The translations under genes were made by a program, and so were the position numbers. The notes beneath the pieces are model-generated. The model had not been told where the DNA came from, searched no databases, and saw nothing but the letters and a program-made list of their open reading frames with translations. From positions 10,354,001 through 10,418,000 of the forward strand of contig JASJZH010000004.1 in NCBI GenBank assembly GCA_037178975.1: a DNA stretch of 64,000 nucleotides, in the 5' to 3' direction. The DNA is from Oscheius tipulae (lineage: Eukaryota > Nematoda > Chromadorea > Rhabditida > Rhabditidae). Positions 53,695-63,947 of this stretch are shown here, one piece after another. The stretch's first letter is position 1; every line of letters begins with the position of its first letter.

Positions 53695-54173
53695 ATGCTT
53701 CTAGTCTTGTTATTTCTGTCTACTTTAGGTAACACTCTTTTCGAAAAGAGATATTCATATCATTTTCAGCCTGTAGTTTTGCTCAAGACGTCCCAACAGC
53801 CTCAATCTCTACCCATGTACTGGACACGGCAAATGGCACTCCTGCAGCTCAAGTTCAGGTCCTAGCCTATGTTCAAGAGCAGAATGGATGGAGGAATATT
53901 GGAACACAGTGAGTAGGAGAAGGTTTAGAATCCAGTACGTCTTTCAGATTTACCCAGTACAACGGAAGAGTCAATTGGGTCTCTCCGAACTATACTTTGG
54001 TACCGGGAGTCTATAAACTGGCTTTTAGAGTCGAAGAGTACTACAAGGGGCTAGGCCAAGACTGTTTTTACCCGATCATTGAAGTTACCTTCACTATCAA
54101 GGATGCAACTCAGCACTATCATGTGCCGATCACTCTTAGTCCCTATGGGTATTCTACCTATCGCGGTGCTTAA
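53695..54173 (+). CDS. Transthyretin/5-hydroxyisourate hydrolase-like protein with signal peptide
   Basis: Exon 1 gives a short signal peptide MLLVLLFLSTL, spliced to ACSFAQDVPTASISTHVLDT. The rest reads ANGTPAAQVQVLAYVQEQNG, FTQYNGRVNWVSPNYTLVPG, VYKLAFRVEEYYKGLGQDCF, YPIIEVTFTIKDATQHYHVP and ITLSPYGYSTYRGA-stop. HVLDTANGTPA, the GRV arginine and HYHVPITLSPYGYSTYRG correspond to the catalytic His, Arg and His positions of HIUase, which turns 5-hydroxyisourate into OHCU in the urate pathway. The C-terminal tetrapeptide is YRGA instead of YRGS. A secretion signal is unusual for the enzyme, so the protein may be a lumenal or secreted TTR-like carrier. AATAAA overlaps the stop. About 145 residues, near the family length. 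Confidence 0.85.
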
Positions 54174-54179
54174 TAAAGT

Positions 54180-54425
54180 GACTTTAGATTAGGGATATCT
54201 CCCTGTCTTTCTGTTTCTCTATCTCTTCGTCTCTCTGTCTTTCAGTCTCTCAATCTCTCAGTTTCTCGGTCTTTCTGTCTCTCTGTCTCTTTATCTTATT
54301 GTATCTCCGTCTCTCTATCTCTCTGTCTTTCGGTCTCTCTGTCCCTCTCTCTCCCAGTCTCACAGTTTTTCGGTCTCCAGTCTCTTTGTCTCTCTATGTT
54401 TCCGTCTCACCCTGTCTCTGTCAAT
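54180..54425. repeat. (TCTCTGTC)-type simple-sequence array
   Basis: About 240 bases of imperfect TCTCTGTCTC units between two convergent genes. The unit matches the pyrimidine runs in plus-strand introns across the window. Confidence 0.9.
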
Positions 54426-54442
54426 CCTAAAAGTCTAAATAT

Positions 54443-55764
54443 TTATTGAACTGTTGTAGTCGGAACCACAGCCGAGACCCTGCGACTATGCAACTGTCCT
54501 GGACGGACATTGGTTATAGGATCTGACAGTTTTTGAAGACCCATAGCGATTAGAATTTCCTTGTTAGTGCATATGAGAAATATGACTGGTAGCGTAGCAG
54601 CACCCATGTCAACCATGGTTATCAGCCGCTTGACATAGAATGCATCAGTAGCCGTCATAGTGAGATTAAATACATAAATTGAGAACCAGGTGCTAATCTA
54701 AAACATTCCCCTGTAAAAACGCTCGTCTGTGAATACCTGGAACATGGCAAAAATAATTATTGACTGGACCAGTTGCATACACTCGCTGCTGTGAGATTGA
54801 TTTGCAATATTGCGTAGTTGGTATATTTTCGCGAAAATAAAAAAGTAGCAGAGGACAGTGATTAGGGGGAGAGACGCTTTTATGATGATGTATAGCTGAA
54901 CTGTTTGTCTCATCAAGGCCCAAAACATGAGACAGAACAGAGAAATAGAGAGACAGACCGTGTAAGCTACTGCAGAACGAGTTGCATTGGGGGCATTTCC
55001 ATCCACTGTCACTGGGCCGTTGCTGTAGCCGCAGATAAATTCCCATCTATAGTACTGAAAGACCTGGCTGAAATGAAAGAAACAGTCGCTGGTAATGTGG
55101 GCAAGTGAAAGGAGAACGCTAAGCAAAACAATGCTGAAGATGACCAGTCGGAAGGAGTCTCTGTAAAAAAAAAATAATCGGTACAGCAAGACAGAGAAAG
55201 GCAGAGAGACAGAGAGACAGAGCCTTACCTGAACAAAGAGCTTTCGCCATGCGGATAGTAGAAAACCATGAATCTTTGAAGAGAAATGGTGCAAGATAGG
55301 AGTAGGTTCATGTAGTCGGCGATCAGTTCAAGGTATCCGACATAGACATACACAAAAGTAGTACTATACTCTACAGGCTTTACCCAACTGTATATGACAG
55401 GGATGTAACAGACACAATTAACGGCCACTACCATCAAATTAGCCAGAGTAATTGTTCCAATTAAAACAAAGAAAGAGCGGGCTTTGAAGTTCCGGTATCC
55501 TTTGATTAGAACGATGGTCAGTATCAAATTAACCAAAGCATGAACTACCGATACGGCAGTATATATATATATGAAAGTGTAGTATTTCGGAGTTTTCTCA
55601 TAAACAACGAGCTCATGTAAGACATCCTTCACTATACCACCATTTTTCCCAGTGTTGGATTCTGGCATTGAGGGGTGTATTGGAAAAAGCGAGAAGGTTT
55701 TCCGTATCAGCTCCTCGGGGCAGTAATTATTTATGACTTCTAACAAGTTCTGCAAGACAGACAT
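54443..55764 (-). CDS. Rhodopsin-like seven-TM G-protein-coupled receptor
   Basis: Start MSVLQNLLEVINNYCPEELI. TM1 is FIYIYTAVSVVHALVNLILT, TM2 FVLIGTITLANLMVVAVNCV, TM3 VYVGYLELIADYMNLLLSCT and TM4 FSIVLLSVLLSLAHITSDCF. TM5-6 include IIIKASLPLITVLCYFFIFA and VQSIIIFAMFQ. The last exons carry ISTWFSIYVFN, TDAFYVKRLITMVDMGAATL and PVIFLICTNKEILIAM, and end VPTTTVQ-stop. The N-terminus is long for a chemoreceptor, and DRY and NPxxY are not seen, so it falls outside the classic class A consensus. It may be a nematode-type serpentine receptor; ligand unknown. GACAGAGA introns are present. A partial copy of its tail is at 5083-5680. Confidence 0.8.
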
Positions 55765-56440
55765 ATCTGTGAAATTACCTCACAGATTTCTTACTGCCTC
55801 TCTATCTCCCTGTCTCTGTTACTGTCACAAGACAATCATTCCCTTCTAGTTGTCCAACTTCCTCCAGTTCGATGCTCGTCTCATTCCTCGTCACTGATGG
55901 CCTTCCTTACATTGAAGAGTAGAAGAATAACAAGGACGAGGCTGTCACCAAGCAAGCTGCCAAGAACCTTGTCAGGGTAGCACTCCTGTCATCATGGGCT
56001 ACGGTAAGGAGCTGGAGAAAGTGAACAGCGCAAAGTTTCACTGGCCAAGTGAAAATGAGGACTACTTTGAATTCCACAGCGACACCTGTGATCTGGAAGA
56101 AAAGCACATGAGCACTCTTCTAGGGAAAGTGTGCAACAGATGTGTTAAAGTTTGAACTTGCATGGCACTAAAAGGTTCTGGCGATCTCTTGCCATGTGGT
56201 TGACTGACAAATACTGTCGCCGTCTGTATAAAATGGTTTACGTTTTAGCCTGTCTTCTTTCCTATTAGCGCTGAAAGCTTTTGTTTTCCAACTTCAATTA
56301 GTTCAACAAAGTTTTCAGAAAACTAGTTTCAAATTTTAAAAAAGCAACTTTTTAAAGTCGATTCTCTATAGTTGGCAGCTATCAGTTTCTAAAAACCTAC
56401 ATTCTCTCCTGTCTCTTTGTCCCTTAGCCTTCTTGTCCAC
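55765..56440. other. Flank with a possible degenerate coding fragment
   Basis: At about 55990-56150 a plus-strand reading gives MGYGKELEKVNSAKFHWPSE and NEDYFEFHSDTCDLEEKH before a stop. It has no splice context or family match and is probably debris. Confidence 0.3.
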
Positions 56441-56469
56441 TCTAATATGTGTCGTCACCCTTTCCCAAT

Positions 56470-56990
56470 GAAAGTAGATCTCCCCTATCAGTCGCGTGGA
56501 CAACCTGGTGGAGCTACATGTCCGAAATACTGGGCCTACGGATAGGAACACTCAACTGCAAAACTATTAGAACGGATGCTCGTCTAGCCGAATGCAATGA
56601 TGCCCATCGAACCATCGACTTTGACATTATCGGTCTCAGCGAAGTAAAAAGAAGAGGTCAAGAACCACTCGCAGTACCGCCCACAGGTCTACTCTCCTAC
56701 ACTCTGGTAAAACTGGATTCTTCGTAATCAGTCGATGGGCGTCCCAGGTCACTTTTCACGCTCTCACTGATCGAGTCTCAATGATTGATGTCATATTGAA
56801 GTCTGGAATAATACAAGTGTTACGCCCTTTTCCGACACTTACATTCTACATCCGACAATATTCTAGAGATTTGATGCAAAGAAGCAAAGAATACAACTTT
56901 CTACATTGGATTCATCGACTACGCAAAGGCATTTGACACCATCGATAGACCGGCCTTATGGACAGCACTCTCTTATATATAATACACACA
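56470..56990 (+). mobile_element. RTE-type LINE relic (endonuclease start and reverse-transcriptase fragment)
   Basis: LRIGTLNCKTIRTDARLAEC and FDIIGLSEVKRRGQE at 56530-56665 are the start of an RTE-clade apurinic endonuclease domain. After a deletion, FYIGFIDYAKAFDTIDRPAL (56905-56965) is the reverse-transcriptase motif YAKAFDTID. The stretch between is broken and too short, so the element is internally deleted. Confidence 0.85.
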
Positions 56991-56999
56991 TGAATAACG

Positions 57000-57340
57000 A
57001 CCGCTGGACAAAAATCATCTGCGAATAGACCTTAGAATCGGTACAGGGCAGTTCGATTTGATAGATTCTGTAACTCACTCACGACTCCTCATATTGTCCT
57101 GTCTTCGCCTATATTCGTCTGTTGCTTTCCTTTTCCTTCCCCATGCCCGCCCATCTACATCACACACTTTCATTGGTCTTTCTCAATCTGTTTTCTGCTT
57201 CAACTTCCTTATTTCAGTTAGTTAATTTTGTAGTTCCATTTCTGTTTACGAACACCACCCATCTACAACAGCCGGAAGAACTTTGGTATACGAAACATCC
57301 CATTTGATCCGCTTCTAAATCTCTTCAACTTACCATGTGC
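57000..57340. other. Intergenic, no supported gene
   Basis: CT-rich stretch around 57090-57200. No clear element or exon. Confidence 0.35.
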
Positions 57341-57342
57341 AG

Positions 57343-57512
57343 TTTTCCAGCTCGTTGCCGCGAATGTGTGCAAAACTGGGCGAAATACCGATACAGAAGT
57401 AGTCAAACTGCTGGTTTCAACACTATGCCGTGAGTTTGTGGAGAGAGGTCCGGTAAAGCAAATGGCCGATCGCTTCGTCGAATCAGATGAACTTTACCTC
57501 AATAAATCATAA
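57343..57512 (+). CDS. Orphan terminal exon
   Basis: After TTACCATGTGCAG, an open block reads FQLVAANVCKTGRNTDTEVV and KLLVSTLCREFVERGPVKQM, and ends ADRFVESDELYLNKS-stop, with AATAAA overlapping the end. It is coding-like, but no upstream exons are visible. It may be a fragment of a duplicated gene. Confidence 0.35.
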
Positions 57513-58490
57513 TTGGTGGAACACACCTTTTGTTTTTGTTTATACCTTTATTCGTTTGCTTTCTGTCTCGTCTGAATTTTCCTAGCCAACGCGATCTGCT
57601 AGCTAGTGTTTGCCAAAACTTTGGAACCGTCAGTTGCGTTTTTTTGGGAAATTTATCAACACATTTGTGAGATGTTGAATAAAGTTGTTTTTGGCTACAA
57701 GCAAGGTCGGATCACAGCTGACATTATCGCTCCGCAGTATTTGAATACTGTCAGTGAGATCAAGATTAATAACTTCTGGTACTGATTTTTTCCAGCTTAC
57801 CAGTTCACTGAACTAACACTGAGTTTATTGCAACAAAGAGTTAAACTTACAACGGTACGAGTCAGCTTCACATTAACGGACAAATAAAACGCTGCCCCGG
57901 AAACATGATTAGCTGTGGAGAACACAGCTGACACTGGACATTCGACAGAGACATGCAAGGATTGAAATAATCATGGTATTTATAGTCTTATTAGGCGGAG
58001 CCCCATACGTTACCAAGCAGCCAGGCCATCAAAAATGATGAATGCCTCATATTTGAAACAAGAAGCTCAGTTTTTTCTACGATGTGGTCCATTCGAAGAA
58101 AGTAGGCCATCTGAATTGTGAAAACAGCGCAGGATAAGTCGAGAGAAGGACGGAGAGACTGTGAGACAGAAAGACGGATTATTCTGGTGGACCAGCAAGA
58201 CTTTGATCCGGGAATTGATCTGGGTCAGACAAATTCGATTGATCTTTTACCCATAAAAGTCAGGTGGGGTATTTTTTACACTGCGCACCAGCCCGTAACA
58301 TCTCGGTTTGACGTCAAGATAGCTGCCCACAAATCTTTCCAGCGATAACTTTGTTCAAACCACTGACAATAACTGCATTTTTTTGCTTCAAAATAGAACG
58401 TTTCCGCAAATATTTCACAAATTTTTTGTGTAAATATAGCTCTCCAAAATTGAAAGAACGCATCTAAGGTCTACCAGAAGCTCTCTCTCC
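57513..58490. other. Intergenic, no supported gene
   Basis: Several short frames (for example 58118-58348) without family match or consistent splicing. Otherwise unremarkable. Confidence 0.35.
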
Positions 58491-59365
58491 ATGCCTCGCA
58501 AGAAGAAGAGCGGCGTTCTCGGGAATACCCAGATGGCCTCGATGATTCAACCTCTGGCCACCATCGAGGACAAAAGGTTGAATCATCGAGCAGGGAGCCA
58601 AGGGAAGCTACCGTCTCCAAGGAGCAGGAGCCATCCCCGAAAGATCTTCAGAACGTTTCCTCAGAGGATATGAGCTAGAAGAATCATTAGATAGAGAGAA
58701 AGAAAGCAAAGTAGAGAAACAGAGAGATAGAGTAACAAAGAGACATATAGATAGAACGACAGGGAGACAGGCAGGCTGTTCAATTTGTGTTTAAAGAGCC
58801 AACAAATGTACCAACTACTATCCTTGCTCTATTGCCCAGTCCATGGAAATCAACGGAGTCAGTATCAATGCTGCTCGCATTGGAAAGATCCGCTTCCCTA
58901 CCAAGGTCATTATAGTGAGAACTAATATGAGTCTGGTTTTCCCGGACGAGAAACCTTACAAGGTTTTTCATCTACACAGAGGCTGGCCGGATCGAGGTGT
59001 CCCACCAGCAGATCTAGCGCCGATAGAGCTCTGTGGACGACTGAACATTTATGACAAGTAAGTCACTGTCACTATACCCCTGTTTCACGTTTCATTTCAG
59101 ACACTCTAAGGCCCCTATCGTTGTTCATTGCTTGGCCGGAATTGGTCGAACCGGTTCCATAGTCCTGATCGACCTTCTTCTGGAGCTCCACTGATTCATG
59201 GTTCCCTGGGAAGCCAAGCTTTTCGTAAACTCAAAGCCGATATGTGCACCAGTTCATGCTGCACTACATTGTCAACCACCACCGTTTGAAAAAACAGAAG
59301 CCGAAGCTGAACGAGAAGATGACGAAGTTCACTGCCGACTATAACAAGCACCATGCAGGCTTCTA
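58491..59365 (+). pseudogene. Truncated nematode-type protein-tyrosine phosphatase
   Basis: A first block MPRKKKSGVLGNTQMASMIQ is followed, after a GAGAGAA-rich stretch, by ANKCTNYYPCSIAQSMEING, the WPD loop (FHLHRGWPDRGVPPADLAPI) and, after a short intron, the P-loop APIVVHCLAGIGRTGSIVLI. HCLAGIGRTG fits HCx5R with the catalytic Cys and Arg. The expected substrate-recognition half (KNRY motif) has no room, so about 100 residues are missing. After LLLELH a stop interrupts the frame, and the terminal region YVHQFMLHYIVNHHRLKKQK continues in another frame. It is a decayed or mis-assembled member of the large nematode PTP family. Confidence 0.75.
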
Positions 59366-59618
59366 GAGTGGGAAGAAGAGTCTCTGATTGAGAACTGATA
59401 AAGAGTTTTGGATAGCCTGTTTCATACCTTCTTAGCTCCGTTATTTTTTCCTGACAGTTCTGCTTCCACACTACATACAATAGGCACAGCAGAAAACTTG
59501 AAAAACTCAAAAAGCGATTTTATCCAGCTTCTTTTGCTTTTGCACTTCAAAAGTGTTACTATACGAAAAGTAATAACAAGCAGTAGTTAGGCTTCAAGTC
59601 AACTTCTGCTCTCGTCAA

Positions 59619-62410
59619 ATGCTGTGGCTACTCTTTCTCGTGACATTAACAGTGGCTACTACTCCGGCAGACTTTCTTAGTATGTTCCACTTATCCATCT
59701 TTGAGTTACCTACCATTCTAGAAGAGGTACAAGTCTCTTTGGATGATCTACTACCCGAAGTCGCGAATCTGGCAGCCAGTTTGCTGGAAGAGCAGCTGTT
59801 CCTGAGCCGGGAGGCGCTGTTCGTCACGTCGAAACTGGACGACCTGGAGGATGAGAAGTATCTGACCGGGCTGCGTCTTTTGGCCGAGGAGAGACGGGTG
59901 GGACAGAACAGACGCGACGAAGGAATGTCCGAGCTGCAAGCCGCGGCCAGGAACGGTCACAAAAATGCCAAGATTCTGGTCGGCATTGACTACCTGCTAA
60001 GCAAGAGGTACAATTTCGACGACTATTGGGAGACCAAGACCAATTTCGAGAAACTCTCACTAGAGGGAGTAGCCGATGCTCAGATGGGACTGGGATACCT
60101 GTACGCGACTGAGACAGAACTTGAACAGGCCAAAGCCATCGTCTACTACACCTTTGCAGCAGAAGGAGGCAATCCGTTCGCTCAGATGGCTATGGTGAGG
60201 CCTGTCATTCTGTCCTCTTTCTCTCTGTCCCTTTTCCCTAGTGAGTATTTTGCAGGGCTATCGTTATTCTTACGGCGTAGGAGTTGCGAAGAGTTGTTAC
60301 AAAGCAGTCGAGTATTACCATGCAGCAGCTACCTTCGTCGCCAATAGCACAAGGTTCTCCAGTTCTCTTCCAGAGCCAAGAATGCGACTGACTGACGAGA
60401 TTGATCCAGACGTGCCGAAGAAGAACCTGGCCGTACATCTCATCCCGCCTAACGAGATGGAATACTACAAGAGTATCTCGGAGCAAAGTGACTGGGAAAT
60501 AACGACATCACTCGGCTACATGTATCTGACCGGCAAGAGAGGCGTCCCACAGAACTACCAGCTAGCCATAAGGTAAGGATATAGTAGGAGACAGACTCAA
60601 AACCTGGATCTTCCAGATATCTCGAGCAGGCCGAAAGAGAAGGAGATGCCACGGCTCGTACACATCTGGCCACGATGTATCTGGACGGAACACCCCAGAC
60701 CCGTGCCAACAACGTCACAGCCTTCACGAAATTCTACGAGGCAGCCCAAGATGGCCAGTCGACAGCTCTTTGCGGCCTCGGACACATGTATCTCTTCGGG
60801 CTTGGAGTCGAGCCGGACAGGGGAAAGGCCATCAAACTGTTTCTCCGTGCGGCCGAAGACGGCAATTCCATCGCTCACCTCTATCTGGGATTTTCTTATG
60901 AAAGTAAGTTACCATTTATTTCCCTCCCAATACAAATTTTTAGCGAGCGCTCTGGAAGGAAAGTTCATGTCAGCACTCAAGCACTACCAGACCGCCGCAC
61001 AGGGTGGACAGGTCCTCGCGGTGTACAATCTCGGGTTGATGTACTACAAGGGACGCGGAGTGACGAGGTCCTGTGAGACAGCTACACGGTTCTTCAGACA
61101 GGTAGCCGAGGCTGGAGAATGGAGCAGACTGTTTGTTGAGGCGGCACAGGCCTATCAGGTGCGTAGTTTGTTACTAAAAAGTAACAATATTACTGTGGTA
61201 ATTAGGAAATAGGGAAATACCATGTCTAGCACACAGCCTGTACTGCAATGTGCTTCACTCTAATGATAGCTGTAGTCCTGTCTGTCAAGCAGACCCGACA
61301 AATATTTCTATCCTTATATTAGAGACAGTTCCCTTGTCCCAAACTCACTGTTTACGTGAGTTTCCTGCTATTCCCGAAGAGTCCGACACTGTTCTCTGAT
61401 TTCGGTCACGAAGACGTTTTAGTTTTCCTGGCATAGCGATTACTATCAGTCCGCCCCTGTTCAGCCGTCCTGCCAACCTGTACTGCCTACGTCTCTGCTA
61501 ACTTGTCGCTCATCCCAATCTTCAATGTTCCTGTTCCACTATCTCCTTTCTGTATTCGAACTACTGTTTGCTGTATGTCCCGGCGAATTTGTCACCGATG
61601 TGCGGTTTCTGTGAGAAGGTCTGTTCATGCAACCCAGTTCCATTTCCTTTCAGAACGTCTAGCGTTTCTCATAATAGGTCCGCTAACAATAGAATTCCTG
61701 GCATGAGCTTTGAAACTCTGTAAGTTTTGTAGTAGTATGCACATTGCCGGCAAAGAGATGTAGAATAGGCAGTCACAGAGTCTTATCTGGTTCGCTAATG
61801 ATTTCACCTTATCCCGAAAAGAAACTAGAAAATAACAGCTTGAATAGGTTTCTAACCGATTTCTTTCCAGAACGGCCAGAATGTGAAAACCGCAAAAATC
61901 TACAAATTCCTGGCCGAGCTCGGCTACGAGACTGCCCAGCTGAACTATGCTCATTTGCTCGATCGACGTCTCCAGATCAACGGAACTGCAGCCAGACGAG
62001 AGGCCTTCCTGTGGTGGAAACGGGCTGCCGAACAGCATTCGGTGTATGCTCGGAACCAGCTCGGCGACTACTACTACAGAGAAGGAAACCTGTCCAAAGC
62101 CGTCGAGCAGTACCAATATGCGGCAGAGAACTACAAGTCCCCGAGGGCCTTCTTCAATCTGGCCCTGATGTACGAGGCCGGAAAGGGGTTGGCCAAGGAC
62201 TTGAACATGGCCGACACGTACTTCAATCTGGCCGAGCACTACAATCCGGCGGCCGTCTTCCCAGTCCAGTTGGCTCTCTTCAAAATGCGATTCGTCCAAT
62301 GGCTTGAGGTCTTCCACTGGCTAGATACCAATATGCCACACTGGGACCTGTGCTTCCTTGGCGGATTCATTATGGTAGTTCTCTTGAGGATAAGAGCTCT
62401 GACCCAATAG
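59619..62410 (+). CDS. sel-1: SEL1L/HRD3 homologue, ER-associated degradation adaptor
   Basis: The signal peptide MLWLLFLVTLTVATTPADFL precedes an alpha-helical array of Sel1-like repeats: GMSELQAAARNGHKNAKILV, GVADAQMGLGYLYATETELE, WEITTSLGYMYLTGKRGVPQ, GQSTALCGLGHMYLFGLGVE, GQVLAVYNLGLMYYKGRGVT and KSPRAFFNLALMYEAGKGLA. Each has the A..LG.MY..G.GV signature. A C-terminal TM (WDLCFLGGFIMVVLLRIRAL) follows WLEVFHWLDTNMPHWD, the conserved stretch before the membrane, and the protein ends TQ-stop at 62408-62410. About 700 residues. SEL1L/HRD3 sits in the ER membrane with its repeats in the lumen and pairs with the ubiquitin ligase HRD1. Five introns join in frame; the last (about 61160-61871) is 700 bp. 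Confidence 0.92.
61160..61871 (+). other. Long last intron of the SEL1L gene
   Basis: GTGCGT at the donor, CTTTCCAG at the acceptor. No nested gene recognised. Confidence 0.55.
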
Positions 62411-62900
62411 ATCAATTGTTTTCATGTATCTCTTGTGGGTTTTTATTGTAGTAAAGTCTGTATATAAACCTTGTTTAGAGAGACAGCGAAAACACTGTGG
62501 TAGCTCTTGTAATTACTTATGTCAATTAAGGATCACAGATAAGAACCCTGACCAAATAGTTCAACTAGTTTGAAGCCAACAAAGCAGGCTAAAAAAATTA
62601 CTTTAACATAGTTTGAAACTTGGCATGCTGTCCAAGATTAAAGAATCTCGTCAGCAATGTAAGAATCTGAGGCTCGTTTCATGTGACTTTGTCCGAATAG
62701 CTTACTTTTCTGGCACAAGTTAGTCCACTAACACAAATTTTTCGTCCTATCCTCTAGCATCAGCGCAGCGATAAATGCTGGAATCGGTGGGTTGTCCTTA
62801 AGCCATGTTTTGGAAAAGTACGGAGCCCCAGAGATCCATATGTTCATAGGCGGGAGCCCAATACAGTAGCTTTCATCTCCATTTTATACTTATGTTTATT
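62411..62900. other. Downstream flank of SEL1L
   Basis: A minus-strand open stretch at about 62860-62750 (APYFSKTWLKDNPPIPAFIA) is coding-like but too short to assign. Otherwise AT-rich. Confidence 0.3.
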
Positions 62901-62929
62901 CACAATGTTCACATATTTTCTATATGTTA

Positions 62930-63510
62930 CGACATGTTAGCCTTCATTCATCGTGGTTCGTCCTTGTCGTCTTCGTCCAAACTTCGCTCATCTTTTCTAC
63001 GAACTCGTCCCTTCACCTTGCTTTCGGTCGACCATTTTACGTCGTGTCGTTTTCAGCTTTGACAGCTCCTTTTGTCGTGAAGGCCATGTTTCAGAAGCAT
63101 GTAGAAGACACGGCTCGACGCAGACCTTATATAGTTTTCTATTCTGGCTGAACTCTCCGATTCGTGAAGATCTCGTAGTATTTTTTAAATCAACCAGATC
63201 GAACTCTTCAGCTTACTTCGAGGGACAAGTTCTGGTCGAATGAAACTCGGGTTCCTAGATAGACGTAGTCGTGGCAATACGGGATGATCTGACCATTGAC
63301 TTTATCGCTGACTGTCCACAGTTGGTCATGCTCTTGGTCTTTTTGTTTTGTTGTTCAGTTGTTCCTTGCACGAGAGTAGCAGGTCCGTGGTCACACGATC
63401 GAGCGCAGGAACTTTGCCAAACTTCAACTTGAATATGGCGTGTTCGACTTCGCTTGGCAGAATAAGCGGTACTTGATCTTTGATCATTCCATTAAGATAC
63501 ACGTTTTCAT
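62930..63510 (-). mobile_element. RTE-type LINE relic (reverse-transcriptase C-terminal part)
   Basis: On the minus strand, PSEVEHAIFKLKFGKVPALD (about 63470-63405) matches the RT start motif of RTE elements. After a deletion, NGQIIPYCHDYVYLGTRVSF (about 63300-63240) matches the YLG motif near the RT end, then RSGWFKKYYEIFTNRRVQ with stops. Frames are broken. Together with 56470-56990 this shows an RTE family in the genome, but the two relics are in opposite orientation. Confidence 0.8.
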
Positions 63511-63672
63511 AAGTGTTTCGATGCTTACCAGATGGCCTCTAAGGGCCGTACAGTCTTCTTCGGCTGTGTGAAAGCTAGATGGCTGCGTGCTGTACTTGTA
63601 GCATTTATTGAAATAGCTCTTGTGAAACGTGCCAGTTGAACAGCCTGCAAAAACTGAGACACCAAAAGCGCC
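63511..63672 (-). pseudogene. C-type lectin domain fragment
   Basis: Minus strand reads GCSTGTFHKSYFNKCYKYST, then PSSFHTAEEDCTALRGHLVS and IET. The CYKY...SFxxAEExCxxLxGHLVSI pattern is the first third of a C-type lectin domain. The domain is then cut off where the RTE relic begins, so it is a broken gene or its continuation was displaced by the insertion. Confidence 0.75.
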
Positions 63673-63947
63673 GTTGGGAGAGAACGCAGCTAGCAGAACA
63701 GAGTCATCTTAATGCTCTTTTCTGACGGTCAAGTGTTTAGATAAAAAGAATATAAAGTACAGTCATTTCTGGATGCTTCGAAAACTTTTCGGAACTACTA
63801 TACTATTTTGGCATCATCAATAACAAACAGCTTTCTTCTTGAGGTAGTAATGCGCCGACTGGAGCTTTTTAGTCCCTTCGCGACTAGTTTGCTCGCCTCG
63901 CAGTGTACAAAAGAGAGTCTCGGCAGTCAGCCTACGGTCTCAACACT
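63673..63947. other. Upstream region of the gene at the right edge
   Basis: No coding sequence recognised; presumably promoter of the gene at 63948. Confidence 0.3.

Noticed and set aside
61625-62317. Long minus-strand ORF over the SEL1L 3' exon
   Set aside because: It is the reverse of strongly conserved Sel1-repeat coding sequence; long shadow frames are common in GC-rich exons.
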